Below are positions 61,479 to 64,000 of a stretch of DNA of 64,000 bases, one piece after another. The notes under the pieces are model-generated. The model saw nothing but the letters and a program-made list of their open reading frames with translations. It searched no databases and was not told where the DNA came from. Source of the stretch: Phascolarctobacterium sp. (GTDB taxonomy: Bacteria > Bacillota > Negativicutes > Acidaminococcales > Acidaminococcaceae); assembly GCF_030531065.1 (NCBI RefSeq), contig NZ_JAUNOQ010000002.1:63953-127952 (forward strand), written 5' to 3'. The position numbers and the translations under genes were made by a program. Every line of letters begins with the position of its first letter. Position 1 is the stretch's first letter.

Positions 61479-61607
61479 AATTTTCTCCCTGTAAAGCCTG
61501 CCATGCCGCCTGCAAAAGCATACACGCCGCTCAAATTCTACTATAAATTTCTATCGTATTTTTTATCATATCATCAATACGGCGAAACTGCAACCATGGC
61601 TATAAGC

Positions 61608-61640
61608 AAAAACAGCGCCCGTCCTAAGACGAGCGCCGTT
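61608..61640 (-). terminator. Terminator after the flavodoxin gene
   Basis: AACAGCGCCCGTC pairs with GACGAGCGCCGTT; on the minus strand TTTTT follows. Confidence 0.8.
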
Positions 61641-61676
61641 AACATCATTATAATAAAATATCTTTCGCAGCAGCTT

Positions 61677-62207
61677 TTACATATTCTTATAAAAACGCTC
61701 GAACATATCCAAGAAGTTTGTCATATAATCGCGCGCTTCCTGCAAATCCTGAGCGTCGGGATGGCTGGCAGCAGCGGCCCAGCGAGCTTCCGTTTCCGGA
61801 TTGGGCGCATGCGGGCTGCCTGCGGGCATCTTGCGCATCATAGCGATAAGCTGCGGGTCGATAGCGCCGCGGAAGGATAAAACGCCCAGTACGCTGTTGC
61901 TTTCGTCCAACAGCTTGCCCGCGTTGGCAACGGAGGCCATAGCATGCTCGCTCTTAGGCTCCGCGCCTAAGGTTTGGAATAAAACTACCTTCTTATTCTT
62001 CAGCGTCGGCAAATATTTCTGCATATTAGCGTTGGGCATACCGCGATCCACCCAATAGCCGGCAAAAACTACGCTGAAAGCGTCAGCGGCGGGAGCCTCG
62101 TCACAGCGGCAGAGCAGCGCTCTTGCGCCTGCGGCCTCGGCCAAAGCCTTAGCCACCTTTTCCGTATTGCCTGTTTTGCTGTCGTAAACAATTAAAATAT
62201 CCTGCAT
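61677..62207 (-). CDS. Flavodoxin-family protein
   Basis: This 176-residue protein begins with the FMN phosphate-binding loop DSKTGNTEKVA and continues with VVFAGYWVDRG and LFQTLGAEP, the FMN-contact regions. It is a likely single-electron carrier. The C-terminal half, with PHAPNPETEARWAAAASHPD, resembles the BilS-type flavodoxin-like proteins of gut anaerobes, which partner a bilirubin reductase, but no reductase gene is next to it. It could equally serve other reductases, including MetH reactivation. ATG start. Confidence 0.85.
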   Translation of the reverse strand: MQDILIVYDSKTGNTEKVAKALAEAAGARALLCRCDEAPAADAFSVVFAGYWVDRGMPNANMQKYLPTLKNKKVVLFQTLGAEPKSEHAMASVANAGKLLDESNSVLGVLSFRGAIDPQLIAMMRKMPAGSPHAPNPETEARWAAAASHPDAQDLQEARDYMTNFLDMFERFYKNM

Positions 62208-62694
62208 CTTCGTACTCCTCGTATAATATATTCAGAAGCCAAAAGCAGCTTCCGTTAAATTAACATATTTGTGTAATCGGCTTAGTCAAGCCCATGATAT
62301 AATTGACTTTACTTTAAATTTTTCATCGCGCCCAGCATTTTCTGCCCGGCGTCCTCAAACAAATTCCAGCAACCTTTTCTTTGTTAGTCAAGGCTCACTC
62401 ATCGCTAAAGTTAATTTTAGTATATCATTAAGACTGAAACACGTCAATGCGCAAGTACCAAATTACTAACGGCAAAATATAAAACAGCCTTCTGCCGCGC
62501 TCTGTCCAACGCAGTAGAAGGCTGTCTTGCAAAAAGCTCCTAACATATTTGCCAATGTCCCCTAAGCAAGTATATCAAGAAGAAGGTATTGTGCATTCGT
62601 CTATCGATTTGTCTGATCCAAGCAAGTGTAAAATTTGTATCTCAAGAAAATTTTTTAAGGAGAAAAATGTTGTTGTGAAAAAGTTTTATACGCT
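62208..62694. other. Gene-poor region with remnants and terminator
   Basis: The promoter for the flavodoxin gene may lie at 62265-62290 (TTGACT, 16 nt, TATGTT on the minus strand). On the minus strand near 62310-62380 a short coding-like stretch reads KGCWNLFEDAGQKMLGAMKN and then LK before TAA, without a start. A terminator lies at 62481-62525 and a 47-codon frame on the plus strand at 62555. No full gene is seen. Confidence 0.5.
62481..62525 (-). terminator. Terminator of the DASS-type transporter
   Basis: ACAGCCTTCTGC pairs with GCAGTAGAAGGCTGT with a small bulge; on the minus strand TTTTATATTTT follows. It lies 170 nt past the stop. Confidence 0.65.
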
Positions 62695-62698
62695 TTAA
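62555..62698 (+). CDS. Doubtful 47-aa open frame, convergent with the DASS transporter
   Basis: A frame from ATG reads MSPKQVYQEEGIVHSSIDLS, then SKCKICISRKFFKEKNVVVK and a short tail. It overlaps the end of the transporter by 4 nt. It has no clear ribosome site. It may be a remnant of a lost gene rather than a live one. Confidence 0.25.
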   Translation: MSPKQVYQEEGIVHSSIDLSDPSKCKICISRKFFKEKNVVVKKFYTL

Positions 62699-63990
62699 GC
62701 GGCAGCGGCTGCTGCGCCAGCGGCTGGGAAGAAGGGCCATACTACCGGAATAACCAGAATGGATACTACCAGGCACACGGCGACCAAGCCGGAACCGCAT
62801 TTTACATAGTCCATGAATTTATATTTGCCGGGGCCCAGTACCAAGGTATTCGGCGGAGTGCCTACAGGAGAAGCGAAAGCGCAGCTGGAAGCAATCAGGA
62901 TAGCCATCAGCACGGCCTTCGGAGAAGCGCCCATTTGTGCGGAAAGCGCAATGCCAACCGGGCACAGCAGAGCTTTAGACGCGGTGTTGGACATGAACTG
63001 AGTCAGCACCACAGCCAAGCAGAACAGTACGGCGGTAACAGTGTAGGGAGAAGGATCGCCGCCCATCATATTGACGGTAGCTTCAGCGATCAGCTTGCCT
63101 GCGCCGCTGGAATTCATAGCGTTAGCTACGGGAATCATGCCTGCAAACAGGAAGATTGTTACCCAGTCGATGGAATTATAGGCTTGCTTTTCGGTGATGC
63201 AGCCTGTCAGTACGCACAGTACCGCTCCCACAACAGCAGCCAGCTCCAGGGGTACTAGGCTGGTAGCCATGCACAGGATAACGCCTGCCATAATCACGCC
63301 GCAGATGATCTGCTTTTTGGTGCTGGTAGCGTTGGCTTCAAACTCCTGCTCCACATCAGCCTCAACCTCGACTACATCGTTGGGCAGGAAGTATTTGCCA
63401 ACAAACATCATATAAAGGATACCGGCAACCGTAATGGGAATGCCGATGTAAGCATATTCAAAGAAGCCGAATTGCAGGTTTTCCATACCGGCAGCTTTCA
63501 AGGCTACGTTAGCCAGAATGTTAGGCGGCGTGCCGATCAGGGTAATAGTGCCGCCCAAGCCTGCGGCGAAAGCCAAAGGCATCAGCTCGCGGGAGCTGGA
63601 CAGCTTGGCGTTAGCGCAAATGCCCAGAACTACCGGAATCAAGCAAGCCGTAGTACCGGTGTTGGAAAGAAAAGCGGACATCAAAGCCGCAATAACCATA
63701 ATACCGAACATCAAGCTGTTTTCGCCTTTGCCAAACAGCTTAACGACAGCGCCGCCGATCTTCTGTGCCAAACCGGTGTAAAACATGGCAGCGCCAACCA
63801 CGAACATACCGCCGAACAAAACTACGGTAGAATCGGCCAACCCCAGAAAAATTTGATTTTCTGGTACCAGACCCAAAGCGCTGCAGGCTACAGCCGCCAT
63901 TACTGCCGTCATTGCCAACGGAACCATTTCAGTGACAAAGAGCAGAGCGACTACTGCCAAAAGAATTAAGCATTTAATTGCCGGACTCAT
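62695..63990 (-). CDS. SLC13/DASS-family anion transporter (dicarboxylate candidate)
   Basis: This 431-residue protein has about eleven membrane helices and two SNT motifs, SNTGTTACLIPVVLGIC and SNTASKALLCPVGIALS, each marking a DASS half, plus GLGGTITLIGTPPNILAN. The family moves di- and tricarboxylates or sulfate with Na+. In a succinate-fermenting cell, succinate is the most likely substrate (inference). The gene starts at 63990, 10 nt inside the right edge, with GAGGGA upstream. Confidence 0.87.
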   Translation of the reverse strand: MSPAIKCLILLAVVALLFVTEMVPLAMTAVMAAVACSALGLVPENQIFLGLADSTVVLFGGMFVVGAAMFYTGLAQKIGGAVVKLFGKGENSLMFGIMVIAALMSAFLSNTGTTACLIPVVLGICANAKLSSSRELMPLAFAAGLGGTITLIGTPPNILANVALKAAGMENLQFGFFEYAYIGIPITVAGILYMMFVGKYFLPNDVVEVEADVEQEFEANATSTKKQIICGVIMAGVILCMATSLVPLELAAVVGAVLCVLTGCITEKQAYNSIDWVTIFLFAGMIPVANAMNSSGAGKLIAEATVNMMGGDPSPYTVTAVLFCLAVVLTQFMSNTASKALLCPVGIALSAQMGASPKAVLMAILIASSCAFASPVGTPPNTLVLGPGKYKFMDYVKCGSGLVAVCLVVSILVIPVVWPFFPAAGAAAAAA

Positions 63991-64000
63991 ACTATCCCTC

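Overview
The window reads as chromosome from a succinate-fermenting, diderm Firmicute of the class Negativicutes, most likely an Acidaminococcaceae member close to Phascolarctobacterium (inference). Three things support this. There is a contiguous set for succinyl-CoA/methylmalonyl-CoA/propionyl-CoA interconversion with a biotin- and membrane-anchored methylmalonyl-CoA decarboxylase. There are two SLH-domain outer-membrane porins of the kind found in Negativicutes. T-box leaders, ABC-F proteins and CidA/LrgAB are typical of Firmicutes. No rRNA, CRISPR array, prophage or intact insertion sequence was seen. One tRNA (Ser, CGA) is present.

Layout. 1-7785: propionate block, all leftward: CoA transferase, split methylmalonyl-CoA mutase, MeaB, epimerase, then decarboxylase mmdA-mmdD-mmdC (mmdC cut by the window edge). 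7916-16547: ten-gene [FeFe]-hydrogenase locus. The NAD-linked hydrogenase (hndA, hndB, hndC, hndD) is preceded by a signalling-type set: two DRTGG proteins, two HATPase proteins, a hydrogenase-like iron-sulfur protein and a PHP protein. 16617-19407: metA-metY under a methionine-type T-box. 19478-25204: O-antigen-ligase-like protein, folC, and valS under a valine-type T-box. 25248-30127: a small membrane protein, an OFA-family transporter behind a ZTP riboswitch, and a feo operon with a palindromic operator at its promoter. 30211-33404: a Zn/Cd-type P1B ATPase with a long His/Cys repeat region and SmtB-like operators. 33431-39026: five-gene nickel/peptide-type ABC transporter behind a cobalamin riboswitch. 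39058-46778: MATE protein, M14-like deacylase, amino-acid binding lipoprotein, two SLH porins, a decayed DUF3800 gene and a holin-like small toxin. 46860-49471: thioredoxin/thioredoxin-reductase fusion and a CDF exporter behind a NiCo riboswitch. 49490-52187: clpB with a premature stop. 52230-54228: lrgAB and a brnTA toxin-antitoxin module. 54234-58818: metF, a MetH-activation-like protein and a short metH. 58938-64000: tRNA-Ser, tadA, ABC-F, flavodoxin and a DASS-type anion transporter.

How it fits together. The DASS carrier could import succinate, which the left-end genes convert to propionyl-CoA with Na+ pumping by the decarboxylase. Methylmalonyl-CoA mutase and MetH both need B12, which fits the cobalamin riboswitch on a metal/peptide importer. 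Metal handling is prominent: Fe(II) uptake, Zn/Cd export, Ni/Co-sensed export and B12-sensed import. Methionine synthesis appears complete from homoserine (MetA with Glu111, MetY) and by methyl transfer (MetF, MetH).

Starts were chosen from visible Shine-Dalgarno sequences. Several ORFs extended upstream of the likely start and were trimmed.
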